A stretch of 30,782 nt of DNA from Bacillota bacterium (GTDB lineage Bacteria; Bacillota; Clostridia; Oscillospirales; Ruminococcaceae), in assembly GCA_023429685.1 (NCBI GenBank), contig JAEZDF010000015.1, forward strand, positions 1 to 30,782. The letters run 5' to 3'. Made by a program: the position numbers and the translations under genes. Shown here one piece after another: positions 1 through 7,570 of the stretch. A model generated the notes under the pieces. That model was not told the origin of the DNA. It ran no database searches and was given only the letters and a program-made list of their open reading frames with translations. Position 1 is the first letter of the stretch; each line of letters begins with the position of its first letter.

Positions 1-628
1 CGTCGCAGGAGATGGTGATTTTATCTGCCGTTGCGTTTTTGATTGTTGTATTGCCTGCATTGAGCTTGAGCCCCAACTCAGCGGAGGCGGCGTCTTGTAT
101 GGTCAGGTCGCCCGCATTGAGTGTTACCATAACCTTGTCGTACTGCTTTTGAGGCAGTTTGATATAGACCTTGGTGCGGTTAATGCCCGAAAGACCGGAG
201 ATACTATCGTATATATACTTTGACTCGATCTGCGCGGTATCCCCACTTACCTCTGCCTTAAGTGTTCGTCTTGTGGTGAGGTTAAACGTCTCAACCGTAA
301 CGGTTGCCGTATTGCCCGATACCGGCGCAATCTCAACCCGGGCAGCGTCCACTTTAATCTCAACACGCTTTACATTTGTCATGTCAAGGGTTTTTGATGT
401 GGAATCGTCCGCCACGAAGCTTGCATTATCATTATCCCAATCCCAGAATGCTCGGTCGATGACTTGACCGACATCCATGCCTACAATATGGACGTCTTCA
501 TTGATGAGCTTGCTTATCTGTCCTGCCGCAACGGGAACCCCGATAGCAACAGCCGCCACACCAAAGCCAATGACACACAACAGCGAGCACATCGTGACAA
601 TAGCGACTATAACTATAGCCTTTTTCAT
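1..628 (-). CDS. DUF4097-family putative adhesin-like protein, C-terminus cut by window edge
   Basis: The reading frame opens with ATG at 628 and runs off the left edge after about 209 codons. Residues 1-36 form a signal peptide or membrane anchor (MKKAIVIVAIVTMC followed by a hydrophobic stretch). The remainder is beta-rich, with repeated patterns such as VEIKVDAARVEIAPVSGN and LNAGDLTIQDA, typical of the right-handed beta-helix-like DUF4097/DUF4098 family. The start overlaps the stop of the upstream HAAS gene in an ATGA arrangement, which indicates translational coupling. PadR, HAAS and DUF4097 genes commonly travel together in Firmicutes. The family is thought to act at the cell envelope, but no biochemical role is established, so I assign none. 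Confidence is high for the gene and family type, low for function. Confidence 0.85.
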   Translation of the reverse strand, partial: MKKAIVIVAIVTMCSLLCVIGFGVAAVAIGVPVAAGQISKLINEDVHIVGMDVGQVIDRAFWDWDNDNASFVADDSTSKTLDMTNVKRVEIKVDAARVEIAPVSGNTATVTVETFNLTTRRTLKAEVSGDTAQIESKYIYDSISGLSGINRTKVYIKLPQKQYDKVMVTLNAGDLTIQDAASAELGLKLNAGNTTIKNATADKITISCD

Positions 629-1197
629 TGTACAGTTACCCCCTTTTCCTGCCTATACTTACGATACAAATACATACACAACCATGTAACGGCAAGCAGT
701 ATGAGTAGCGCCAGCGCCATCAGGAATATCCCGACAGATACCAATAACGCCGTTATAACCCACGAACCGACAACCGCACCCGCTGCAAATCCGGAGGCAA
801 GGACCGCCCCGCCGCTGATGAACACGGGAACAATAGATGCGTATACAAACACCGTAAAAATCACCGCAAGAATAAATAAGACAAGGTAGGTTGTCTGGTT
901 GTTGTTTCTTACCCCTGGTGTGACCGGCGCCCGATAAGACGCGCCCTGATATGCTCCGGCGGTTGCTACCACGGGTGGAACGGTTCCTGCGTAGACCCTA
1001 GAAGAACTGCCTAACACATACTGCTCCGCGTTTTTAATCGGGTCTCCCAAATCCTCGCAGATCTCTTCTTCCGTTTTGCCTTTTGCCAGACCTACGGAAA
1101 AATGCTCCTCAAAATCTAGGACGATTTCTACCTTTTCGTTTTCCGGTAATCCTGCAAGATGTGAATTGAGTAATGCCAGGTAATCATTCTTTCTCAT
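625..1197 (-). CDS. HAAS-domain (DUF1700-type) membrane protein
   Basis: This 190-residue protein has an N-terminal helical HAAS domain at residues 1-60, with the typical LGDPIKNAEQYV turn at its end. A linker and three hydrophobic segments follow at about 100-185, and the tail is basic (YRKYRQEKG). HAAS domains are found next to PadR regulators and DUF4097 proteins and are believed to help membrane-associated sensing or assembly; the exact role is unknown. I chose ATG at 1197 because a GGGGG ribosome binding site lies 8 nt upstream. A TTG at 1212 would extend it by five residues. The gene overlaps the 3' end of padR by 14 nt and the DUF4097 start by 4 nt, so the three genes form one transcription unit. 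Confidence 0.88.
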   Translation of the reverse strand: MRKNDYLALLNSHLAGLPENEKVEIVLDFEEHFSVGLAKGKTEEEICEDLGDPIKNAEQYVLGSSSRVYAGTVPPVVATAGAYQGASYRAPVTPGVRNNNQTTYLVLFILAVIFTVFVYASIVPVFISGGAVLASGFAAGAVVGSWVITALLVSVGIFLMALALLILLAVTWLCMYLYRKYRQEKGVTVQ

Positions 1198-1510
1198 GTT
1201 CAAGACCCCCAATCACCTTGATAACTTGTTTGGTAAATTCGGACCATTCCTTATACTGCTCTTTTTGTGTGTCAACGCCCTTTTGGGTGAGCTTGTAGTA
1301 TTTACGCGGAGGACCCTCGCTGGAGTCCTTGATGTAAACCTCAAAATATCCTTCGTTCTTCAGTCTGCGCAGTAGCGGATAGATGGTTCCCTCCGCAACG
1401 GGAATATCTCGACTGATTGCCTCGGCAAGTTCGTAACCGTACTTATCTCCCTGCCGCAGCAATGAAAGTACACACAGTTCCAAAACGCCTTTTTTGTACT
1501 GAATGTTCAT
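1184..1510 (-). CDS. PadR-family transcriptional regulator
   Basis: This 108-residue winged-helix protein is a short PadR regulator of the PF03551 type. The diagnostic pattern is visible: LELCVLSLL, then GYELAEAI, then the recognition and wing region EGTIYPLLRRLKNEGYFE and PRKYYKLTQKG. Family members bind DNA as dimers and usually repress their own operon until a ligand or stress signal releases them. The start ATG at 1510 has an AAAGGAG ribosome binding site 9 nt upstream. The downstream HAAS and DUF4097 genes overlap it in series. The promoter upstream is flanked by two inverted copies of a 17-nt motif that are natural candidates for its operators. The inducing signal cannot be read from the sequence. 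Confidence 0.93.
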   Translation of the reverse strand: MNIQYKKGVLELCVLSLLRQGDKYGYELAEAISRDIPVAEGTIYPLLRRLKNEGYFEVYIKDSSEGPPRKYYKLTQKGVDTQKEQYKEWSEFTKQVIKVIGGLEHEKE

Positions 1511-1546
1511 ATAACGACGCTCCTTTCCGATTTGCTTCGCAAAGTT

Positions 1547-1641
1547 AGTATATTACTCTGTACTGAATATTGTCACACTCCTTGCTGTAATCCCTTTTCT
1601 GACTGCATTATATCACAAGCTACTGTACATTGCAATATACT
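1547..1641 (-). promoter_or_regulatory. padR promoter with two inverted putative operators
   Basis: On the minus strand a TTGCAA box (1630-1635) and a perfect TATAAT box (1607-1612) are separated by 17 nt, a good sigma-A promoter reading into padR. The motif AGTATATT-N4-TGTAC occurs at 1547-1563 on the plus strand and again at 1625-1641 on the minus strand. The two copies face each other across the promoter, and the second covers the -35 box. Autorepression by PadR is inferred from this arrangement. Confidence 0.65.
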
Positions 1642-1651
1642 GTTTTAAAAT

Positions 1652-1685
1652 TAGTACCTTGCATAATTCTTTATGCAAGGTACTA
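1652..1685 (-). terminator. hairpin terminator after the AI-2E permease gene
   Basis: A perfect 15-bp inverted repeat (1652-1666 with 1671-1685, loop of 4) lies 25 nt after the permease stop. On the minus strand it is followed by ATTTTAAAA, a weak U-rich tail. It probably ends the metF to AI-2E transcript and insulates padR. The stem is AT-rich, so efficiency is uncertain. Confidence 0.6.
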
Positions 1686-1710
1686 CCCTGTTTATTCCAT
1701 TGTGCACAAG

Positions 1711-2904
1711 TTAAGGAGTGGTTGGCGGCGTTTGATAGCTGTCAGTCTTGGTGCTGAGCCCTTTTTTGGCTAAGCGGGCATTAAAATACTCCTTGGCAAG
1801 CGAATACAACACAGCGAACACCGGCACGCCGATAAACATGCCAAGCACACCAAACAGTCCGCCTCCCACGACAACCGCAAACATAACCCAAATTGGGGAC
1901 AAGCCGGTGCTCTCCCCCAGTATTTTGGGGCCGAGAATGTTCCCGTCAAATTGTTGTAAGACCAAAACAAATACCGCAAAGCCAACGCCTTTCATCGGGT
2001 CAAACAGCAGGATGAGGATCGTGGAAGGAATTGCCCCGATAAACGGTCCAAAGTACGGAATTAGGTTTGTAATGCCAACGATAACCGAAACCAGCAAGGC
2101 GAACGGAAAACGAAAGATTAGCATGCCTATGTAACACAAAATGCCAATAATCAGCGAATCGATAATCTTGCCGGATATAAAACCACTGAAGATGCGGTTG
2201 CTTTTTTGCGTAATTTCAATGGTTCTTCTTGCAAACGCATCACTGAACAGTGCAAACAACAACTTTTTTGTCTTTGCAAAGATGCGTTCTTTCGATGCAA
2301 GAACATAGATAGACACTACGACCCCAACAATCAGATTCAGCAGAACCGTAGTAAACGATTTGGTTATTCCATAAACATAAGGCAGTGCCATAGCGATAAG
2401 CTCGGACGACTTATCAAGAAGATTATCCAGATATCCAAAGATAGCCTGCATCTGCTGGTCGGCTACGGTTTCTGTCAACCCAACCGAAAGCATCAAGTCG
2501 CGAACCCCTGTGATGGCGTTATCGTAATAACCCGATATATTGACACTGATTGTTTTTAGGTTGGATGCCACCTGCGGCAGAATAAACATCATCGTTGCGG
2601 TTAATACAAGAATTGCAATGCAATAGGTAGCAACTATGGATAAGCCACGGCGGAGCTTGGGATGGGGTTTCTTTTTCTCCGTAAACGCAAACACTTGTTT
2701 TTCGAGCCAACGGCATAAGGGGTTAATTAAATACGCAATGGCAAACCCATACGCAAACGGAATCAACAGCCCGCTGACCTTGTTAACAAAGGACATCGTA
2801 ATCTCCATGCGGCTGGTGATAAGATAAAACAGGATGCCCCCGCAGATAACCAGAAGCGCATAGATTGAGATGGTGGTGTAGGTTTTATTCCATTGAATCT
2901 TCAT
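1711..2904 (-). CDS. AI-2E family transporter (putative permease)
   Basis: This 397-residue polytopic membrane protein matches the AI-2E/PerM/YtvI family. It has two N-terminal helices, a soluble central section (about 100-150) and a C-terminal bundle. Seen features include the N-terminal FAYGFAIAYLINPL, the central SGKIIDSLIIGILCYIGM, and the C-terminal NLIPYFGPFIGAIPS and GPKILGESTGLSPIWVM. These last two are the family's most conserved stretches. Family members have been linked to autoinducer-2 export, Na+/H+ antiport or sporulation (YtvI), and the substrate cannot be decided here. The start overlaps the preceding oxidase-fold gene by 20 nt. The ribosome binding site is poor (AAAGG about 13 nt upstream), so coupled translation is likely. 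A terminator follows at 1652-1685. Confidence 0.9.
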   Translation of the reverse strand: MKIQWNKTYTTISIYALLVICGGILFYLITSRMEITMSFVNKVSGLLIPFAYGFAIAYLINPLCRWLEKQVFAFTEKKKPHPKLRRGLSIVATYCIAILVLTATMMFILPQVASNLKTISVNISGYYDNAITGVRDLMLSVGLTETVADQQMQAIFGYLDNLLDKSSELIAMALPYVYGITKSFTTVLLNLIVGVVVSIYVLASKERIFAKTKKLLFALFSDAFARRTIEITQKSNRIFSGFISGKIIDSLIIGILCYIGMLIFRFPFALLVSVIVGITNLIPYFGPFIGAIPSTILILLFDPMKGVGFAVFVLVLQQFDGNILGPKILGESTGLSPIWVMFAVVVGGGLFGVLGMFIGVPVFAVLYSLAKEYFNARLAKKGLSTKTDSYQTPPTTP

Positions 2905-3469
2905 GATGTTGTCCGCGCCTTTCTATGTTTTTGGGATAACCCATACGGTTATAATCTCTTTGTATTTTGGGGGTGAGTTCTCTGTGCGATGTTGATACAC
3001 TGACGGCGTGATAGTACTCCCGCCAATAAGCCTTTTTCTCAAAATCAAAATAATCCCGGTAGGGTTTTCCCTCGTCATAATCCCATACCGTAATCTTGAG
3101 CGGGGTCACCTCGTAAACCCGCTCGTTATCAAGATGTGAATAGGCTTGATACGAGCCTGCAAAATGCCTTTGAAACAAATCAAGAAAGAACTTGTTTTTG
3201 GGCTCGCAGGGGTGCCCAACTTCACGGCAGGTCCCCTCAATTTGAAAATTATTATAGCAAACGGCAACGTTTTGGTTTGCCTCGATTTGTTCCGCCTTTG
3301 TCAGCGTAAGCTCTGTTTGGAAGTAAAACTTCTTATCGCAGATAATAAAGCTCATGGTTCTTGCGGTAACGTGGTCGTTTTTACTTGTTGCAAGAACCAT
3401 AAATCGGTGGTCTCCGAGTGTCTCGAACAAGCGTTCTACCTTTTGGGCAAACGTAACGCATTCCCCCAT
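2885..3469 (-). CDS. Pyridoxamine 5'-phosphate oxidase-fold (split-barrel flavin-binding) protein
   Basis: This 194-residue protein begins with a helix followed by FMVLATSKNDHVTARTMSF, the entry to a split-barrel FMN-binding fold of the PNPOx-like superfamily. The strands ICDKKFYFQTE and NVAVCYNNFQIEGTCREV fit the same fold. A less typical C-terminal tail (about 130-194) holds YRDYFDFEKKAYWREYYH. Such proteins bind FMN, F420 or haem; the substrate is unknown, and nothing supports a true PdxH role. No clear Shine-Dalgarno precedes ATG 3469. A TTG 13 codons later has AAAAGG at good spacing, but using it would remove the N-terminal helix. The gene starts 26 nt after the metH stop and overlaps the permease gene, so it probably belongs to the met operon transcript. 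Confidence 0.82.
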   Translation of the reverse strand: MGECVTFAQKVERLFETLGDHRFMVLATSKNDHVTARTMSFIICDKKFYFQTELTLTKAEQIEANQNVAVCYNNFQIEGTCREVGHPCEPKNKFFLDLFQRHFAGSYQAYSHLDNERVYEVTPLKITVWDYDEGKPYRDYFDFEKKAYWREYYHAVSVSTSHRELTPKIQRDYNRMGYPKNIERRGQHHEDSME

Positions 3470-3495
3470 GTGCTATATTTTGCTTTGATTTAGTG

Positions 3496-5868
3496 CTACT
3501 GTCCGTACACCATCTTGGCAACGGCTACCGCCTCGTTTGCGTCCTTTGCATAGTAATCGGAGCCCATCTTTGCGGCATATTCCGGCGTAAGAACCGCCCC
3601 GCCCACACAGACTTTACAGTCTAGTTTCTCCCGCTTTATAAGAGCGATGGTCTCCTCCATGCTTTTGATGGTGGTGGTCATTAAAGCACTTAGCCCAACA
3701 AGCCTTGCGCCGCTTTCCTTTGCCGCGCGCACCACCGCTTCGGGAGAAACGTCCCTGCCAAGGTCGATGATTCGATAGCCGTAATTTTCAAGTACAACCT
3801 TAACGATATTCTTGCCAATGTCGTGAATATCTCCCTTCACAGTACATAGCACCACGGGCATATCTTTGCGCCGCTCACCCTTTGGCATAGCCTGGTTTAC
3901 CAGCTCAAACGCCACCTTGGCGGTCTCTGCCGCCGAGATGAGTTGCGGCAGAAATAACCTGCCTGCCTCGTATTCCAAACCTACCTCGTCAAGCGCGGGA
4001 ATCAGATGGTCGCTTACCACCAGAAGCGGAGAATACTCCTGCAACAGCGCGCGCGCCTTGTCGCGGCACTGGTCTTTTAACCCTTTTTTAATATAATACA
4101 CGATGGGCAGGTTTTCGCTATTCTGGGGTGCCGCCGCCTGGGGCGAAGCATCCTTTTCGGCCGCAAAACGCTGTACATAACGCTCACTGTTTCGGTCGAT
4201 GCCAAGCAACACCTCGGCGGCATAGACCACATCCATCATCGAGCGGATATTGGGGTTGATAATCGGTAAGCTTAACCCGTTTTGCAGCGCCATGGTTAAG
4301 AACGAGCGGTTGACAAGCTCCCGCTCGGGCAAACCGAACGAGATATTAGAAACACCCAGTACCGTTTTTACCTTTAGCTCATCGCTGACCAGCTTAACGG
4401 CGCGCAGGGTTTCTGCCGCGTTCTCCTGCTGCGCGCTGACGGTTAGGGTTAGGCAGTCGATATATACGTCCTCGCGCGGTATGCCATGCTCCTGTGCGCG
4501 TGTTAGAATGCGCCGTGCTATCGCGACGCGCTGCTCTGCAGTATCGGGGATGCCGTCCTCGTCCAGCGTCAGCCCGACAACAGCCGCGCCGTATTTTTTG
4601 ACGACAGGCAGAATGCCCGCAAGCACCTTCTCGTCCCCGTTGACCGAGTTCACAATCGCCTTGCCGTTGTATATACGAAGTGCAGCCTCGATGGCGAAGG
4701 GGTCGGAGGAATCGATCTGAAGCGGCAGGTCGGTAACGCTTTGGATTGCCTTTACAACAGACGCCAACGTTTCGGGCTCGTTGATGTCGGGGATGCCGAC
4801 ATTGACGTCGAGGATATCCGCGCCTGCATCCGCCTGCTCGATAGCCTGACGCAGGATATAGTCGATGTTTCGATCAATCAAAGCCTGCTTAAACAGCTTC
4901 TTTCCTGTGGGGTTGATGCGCTCGCCGATCACGCGCACGCGGTCGATCTCCACCATCTTCGAGCCGGAGCACACGGCATAGCGGCGCACAGGTTCTCTTT
5001 TAACCCGCTTAAGCCCTTTTACCGCCTGCTTCACCGCCGATATATACCGCACATCAGTGCCGCAGCAGCCGCCAACCATGGTTACACCAAAGCCGACATA
5101 CTCTACTATCGTCTGGGCAAACTGCTCCGGCTCCACGGCGTAAAACGAGCTGTCGGGGGATGGCAGCCCTGCGTTGGGCTTTACCACTAAGGGAAGGTTC
5201 GTGTACTTCACGAGCTCCCGCGCAATGGGCAGGATTTCTGCCGGACCAAGGGAACAGTTAATGCCGATGGCATCGGCACCCAGACCTTCCAGCGTCAGCG
5301 CCATTGCCCTGTAATCGCAACCGGTAAAGGTGCGCATATTCTGCTCAAAGCTCATGGTGCAGATAACGGGCAGCGTACAGTTTTCTTTTGCCGCAAGCAG
5401 CGCCGCCTTACACTCGTATAGGTCGGTCATGGTTTCGATGACGACAAGGTCCGCCCCTGCCGCGGCACCCACCTTGACCTGCTCGGCAAACAGACGGTAT
5501 GCCTCCTCAAAGCGCATGGGACCCATCGGTTCAATCAGCTCGCCAATGGGACCGATATCCAGCGCGACATACGCGCCAAATGCGTCCGTCTCTTTTTTGG
5601 CAATCGAAACAGCGGCGGTAATCACATCGGCAACGCTGTACTGCGTATCCTTTAGCTTTTTTGCGTTCGCGCCAAAGGTGTTGGTATAGATAATGTCGCT
5701 TCCGCTCTCAAGATATCCGCGGTGCACCTTTGCAATGAGGTCTGGATGGGTAATGCTGTAGAGATCCGGGTATTCCCCGAGCTTTAACCCCATCTGCTGC
5801 AACATGGTGCCCATTGCACCGTCGAGTATCAGGATATCATTTTTAATGCGCTCTTTGAGTGTCACCAT
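3496..5868 (-). CDS. metH: Cobalamin-dependent methionine synthase, short form without reactivation domain
   Basis: MetH moves a methyl group from 5-methyltetrahydrofolate to homocysteine through cob(I)alamin. The 790-residue protein has the modules in standard order. The homocysteine domain covers about 1-300, with zinc-ligand cysteines C205 (GINCSLGP) and C268/C269 (VGGCCGTD). The pterin domain spans about 310-560, starting VIGERINPTGKK. A B12 cap follows at about 590-665, and the B12 Rossmann domain at 670-790 has the DIHDIG motif with axial H682. The usual C-terminal AdoMet reactivation domain is absent. It is encoded separately just upstream, so this is a split enzyme rather than a truncation. 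The start at 5868 has AGGAGG 6-7 nt upstream and overlaps the preceding gene by 26 nt. An open frame extends upstream to 5955 but has no such signal. Confidence 0.96.
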   Translation of the reverse strand: MVTLKERIKNDILILDGAMGTMLQQMGLKLGEYPDLYSITHPDLIAKVHRGYLESGSDIIYTNTFGANAKKLKDTQYSVADVITAAVSIAKKETDAFGAYVALDIGPIGELIEPMGPMRFEEAYRLFAEQVKVGAAAGADLVVIETMTDLYECKAALLAAKENCTLPVICTMSFEQNMRTFTGCDYRAMALTLEGLGADAIGINCSLGPAEILPIARELVKYTNLPLVVKPNAGLPSPDSSFYAVEPEQFAQTIVEYVGFGVTMVGGCCGTDVRYISAVKQAVKGLKRVKREPVRRYAVCSGSKMVEIDRVRVIGERINPTGKKLFKQALIDRNIDYILRQAIEQADAGADILDVNVGIPDINEPETLASVVKAIQSVTDLPLQIDSSDPFAIEAALRIYNGKAIVNSVNGDEKVLAGILPVVKKYGAAVVGLTLDEDGIPDTAEQRVAIARRILTRAQEHGIPREDVYIDCLTLTVSAQQENAAETLRAVKLVSDELKVKTVLGVSNISFGLPERELVNRSFLTMALQNGLSLPIINPNIRSMMDVVYAAEVLLGIDRNSERYVQRFAAEKDASPQAAAPQNSENLPIVYYIKKGLKDQCRDKARALLQEYSPLLVVSDHLIPALDEVGLEYEAGRLFLPQLISAAETAKVAFELVNQAMPKGERRKDMPVVLCTVKGDIHDIGKNIVKVVLENYGYRIIDLGRDVSPEAVVRAAKESGARLVGLSALMTTTIKSMEETIALIKREKLDCKVCVGGAVLTPEYAAKMGSDYYAKDANEAVAVAKMVYGQ

Positions 5869-6556
5869 CGGTGCCCTCCTGTGCGTAATTACAATTTTCG
5901 CGCCCGTCGCATACGTCGCAGCCCTTTTCGGTCGTCTTTTCTTCACGCGGAACAATCCCCATGATTGCGGTCACGGATTTTTGCGGTGTTAACAGATGCT
6001 GCTGGGTTTCATACAAACCCATTCTCCGCCCGGTATCAAGCAGCGGCAAAAAAACGCCGTGAACCGTAAGGGGCAGGTCTCCGTAGCCCGGCGAGAACCG
6101 CCATGTCAGCTTTTGGCTCTGCCCGCAAATCTCCTGCTCTGCTGCCGATTGTATCTGGTCGCACAGATCCTCAATCAACGAGTTTGCACAGGCGTCTATA
6201 AGAAGTGCACGCAGCGGCGATACGGTCTGGTACCGGCGGGAGAGGGCATCAATGCCGACCCCCAGTGTTGCCGCCATCAAAAGGCACTCGCTTGCGTTCT
6301 TTAGATGGCGGGCAATCGCCCTGCCTTCGAGCTGCAGCGAGGTGCCGGCAACCGTAAGCTCGTCCCCGTCGCGGCTTAATAAAAACTGTGCGCACACAAA
6401 ACGTGGCACGGCAGCCTGCTCGGTCTCCCGCGCGGCTGTTTCAATGCCCTCGAGCATCTCCTCATCCGGCATCGCCTTGCGGTAGCCAAGGTAACGGATT
6501 GCTTCCTTCACGTTCACCTTAGGGGTAAACACAACGTTTTGCAATAGCTGTTTCAT
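5843..6556 (-). CDS. Stand-alone methionine synthase reactivation (activation-domain) protein
   Basis: This 237-residue protein resembles the isolated AdoMet-binding activation domain of MetH. It shows RFSPGYGDLPL, the counterpart of the RxxPGYxxxP AdoMet-binding motif, followed by LTPQKSVTAIMGI. An N-terminal extension (1-70) contains a segment VNVKEAIRYLGYRK seen in the clostridial-type protein. The C-terminus carries a cysteine cluster, CDVCDGRENCNY, of unknown role; metal binding is possible. The inferred job is to reductively remethylate cob(II)alamin on MetH using AdoMet and a flavoprotein donor. It sits 8 nt after metF and overlaps metH, the expected place for a subunit needed in step with MetH. 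It is about one third shorter than the roughly 330-residue E. coli activation domain. Confidence 0.88.
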   Translation of the reverse strand: MKQLLQNVVFTPKVNVKEAIRYLGYRKAMPDEEMLEGIETAARETEQAAVPRFVCAQFLLSRDGDELTVAGTSLQLEGRAIARHLKNASECLLMAATLGVGIDALSRRYQTVSPLRALLIDACANSLIEDLCDQIQSAAEQEICGQSQKLTWRFSPGYGDLPLTVHGVFLPLLDTGRRMGLYETQQHLLTPQKSVTAIMGIVPREEKTTEKGCDVCDGRENCNYAQEGTDGDTQRAH

Positions 6557-6564
6557 GTTGCTAA

Positions 6565-7443
6565 TTACTCGTTTTCCTTTGCATCGGCAAGAAGCGACGC
6601 AATATTTGCGCTAATCTGGCGAGCCATCTCCGGCTGATTCATGGTATAAAGATGAATGCCGTCCACCCCGCTTGCAATAAGATCGATGATCTGCTCGGTG
6701 GCGTAGGCGATGCCTGCGTCCCGCAATGCCTGCGGGTTGTGCCCGTAGCGTGCCATGATACGGCTAAACTTGCCCGGCAGCTTTGCACCTGTCATCGACA
6801 CCATGCGCTCGATCTGCCGTGCGTTTGTAACAGGCATTATTCCCGCCTGCACTGGGACTGAAATTCCCCTTTTGCGAACAAGCTCAAGAAAGCGGTAGAA
6901 ATCTTCGTTATCAAAAAACAGCTGGCTGTTAAGATGGGTAATGCCCATATCCACCTTATGCTTGAGATGCTCGATATCCTCAGCCAGCGTATCACAATCA
7001 GGATGCCCCTCGGGGTAGCACGCCCCCGCGATATCAAAATCGCAGTGTGAACGGATGAAGCCAACTAGGTCTCCCGCATAGCGAAAATCGGTTTGCGGCT
7101 GCATGTCGGGCGCACGGTCGCCGCGTAGCGCAAGCACATTCTCGATGCCGTTTTGCTTAAAGTCGCGCAGCACATCGAGCACCTGCTGTTTGCTTGAGTT
7201 GATGCCTGTAATATGGGCAAGTGGCTCAATGCCGTACGTCTGTTTGATAGACGTGGCAAGCTCACAGGTTTTATCGCCGCCATCACCGCCAGCGCCATAG
7301 GTTACGCTGATATAATCGGGTTTTAGGTCGCTCAACGCGGCTAGGGTCTTATATATTGTCTCGACGGAGGACGTTTTTTTAGGGGGGAACACTTCAAACG
7401 AAAACACCAATCGTTTGTTGTCAAACAGTTCGCTAATTCTCAT
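6565..7443 (-). CDS. metF: Methylenetetrahydrofolate reductase
   Basis: MetF reduces 5,10-methylenetetrahydrofolate to 5-methyltetrahydrofolate with a bound flavin, feeding methyl groups to the MetH encoded downstream. The 292-residue TIM-barrel protein has the family N-terminus SFEVFPPKK, with the catalytic Glu in FEVFPPK. It also has SVTYGAGG, the flavin-region motif LALRGD, and HLNSQLFFDN. The length is that of bacterial MetF. ATG 7443 has AAAGGAG 10 nt upstream and a strong promoter about 45 nt before it. The gene is the first of a metF, reactivation protein, metH series. No SAM, cobalamin or T-box riboswitch is visible in the leader, which is too short to hold one. Confidence 0.97.
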   Translation of the reverse strand: MRISELFDNKRLVFSFEVFPPKKTSSVETIYKTLAALSDLKPDYISVTYGAGGDGGDKTCELATSIKQTYGIEPLAHITGINSSKQQVLDVLRDFKQNGIENVLALRGDRAPDMQPQTDFRYAGDLVGFIRSHCDFDIAGACYPEGHPDCDTLAEDIEHLKHKVDMGITHLNSQLFFDNEDFYRFLELVRKRGISVPVQAGIMPVTNARQIERMVSMTGAKLPGKFSRIMARYGHNPQALRDAGIAYATEQIIDLIASGVDGIHLYTMNQPEMARQISANIASLLADAKENE

Positions 7444-7485
7444 TGGTATTTTGCTCCTTTAAGTAACCAGAATACATTTGACACT

Positions 7486-7514
7486 ATTATAGTACACCAT
7501 GTACTCAGATACAA
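7486..7514 (-). promoter_or_regulatory. metF operon promoter with palindromic spacer
   Basis: On the minus strand TTGTAT (7509-7514) and TATAAT (7486-7491) are 17 nt apart. The spacer contains GTACATGGTGTAC, an exact 5-bp inverted repeat around TGG, where a dimeric regulator could block RNA polymerase. No regulator gene lies nearby, so the operator idea is inference. Confidence 0.65.
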
Positions 7515-7548
7515 CGAAATGTTGGTTGCAAACGCCACCAACATTTCG
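7515..7548 (-). terminator. hairpin after dapL (terminator or other structure)
   Basis: Twelve perfect base pairs (7515-7526 with 7537-7548) enclose a 10-nt loop just after dapL and directly against the -35 box of metF. The minus-strand tail TTGTATCTG is not a proper U-tract, so termination is plausible but not certain. As DNA it could also be a protein-binding palindrome. Confidence 0.45.
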
Positions 7549-7570
7549 CATCACGATTCTATATGCTTTG

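Noticed and set aside
1652..1685. The 15-bp palindrome as an attachment site or mobile-element end
   Set aside because: There is no second copy in the window and no integrase or transposase. Its place after a stop codon fits a terminator better.
3496..5868. MetH as a truncated or broken gene
   Set aside because: The missing reactivation domain is encoded by the separate gene upstream, and the reading frame ends naturally after the B12 domain.
7444..7570. A SAM, cobalamin or T-box riboswitch before metF
   Set aside because: The predicted leader is only about 40 nt long and contains none of the conserved riboswitch or T-box sequence elements.
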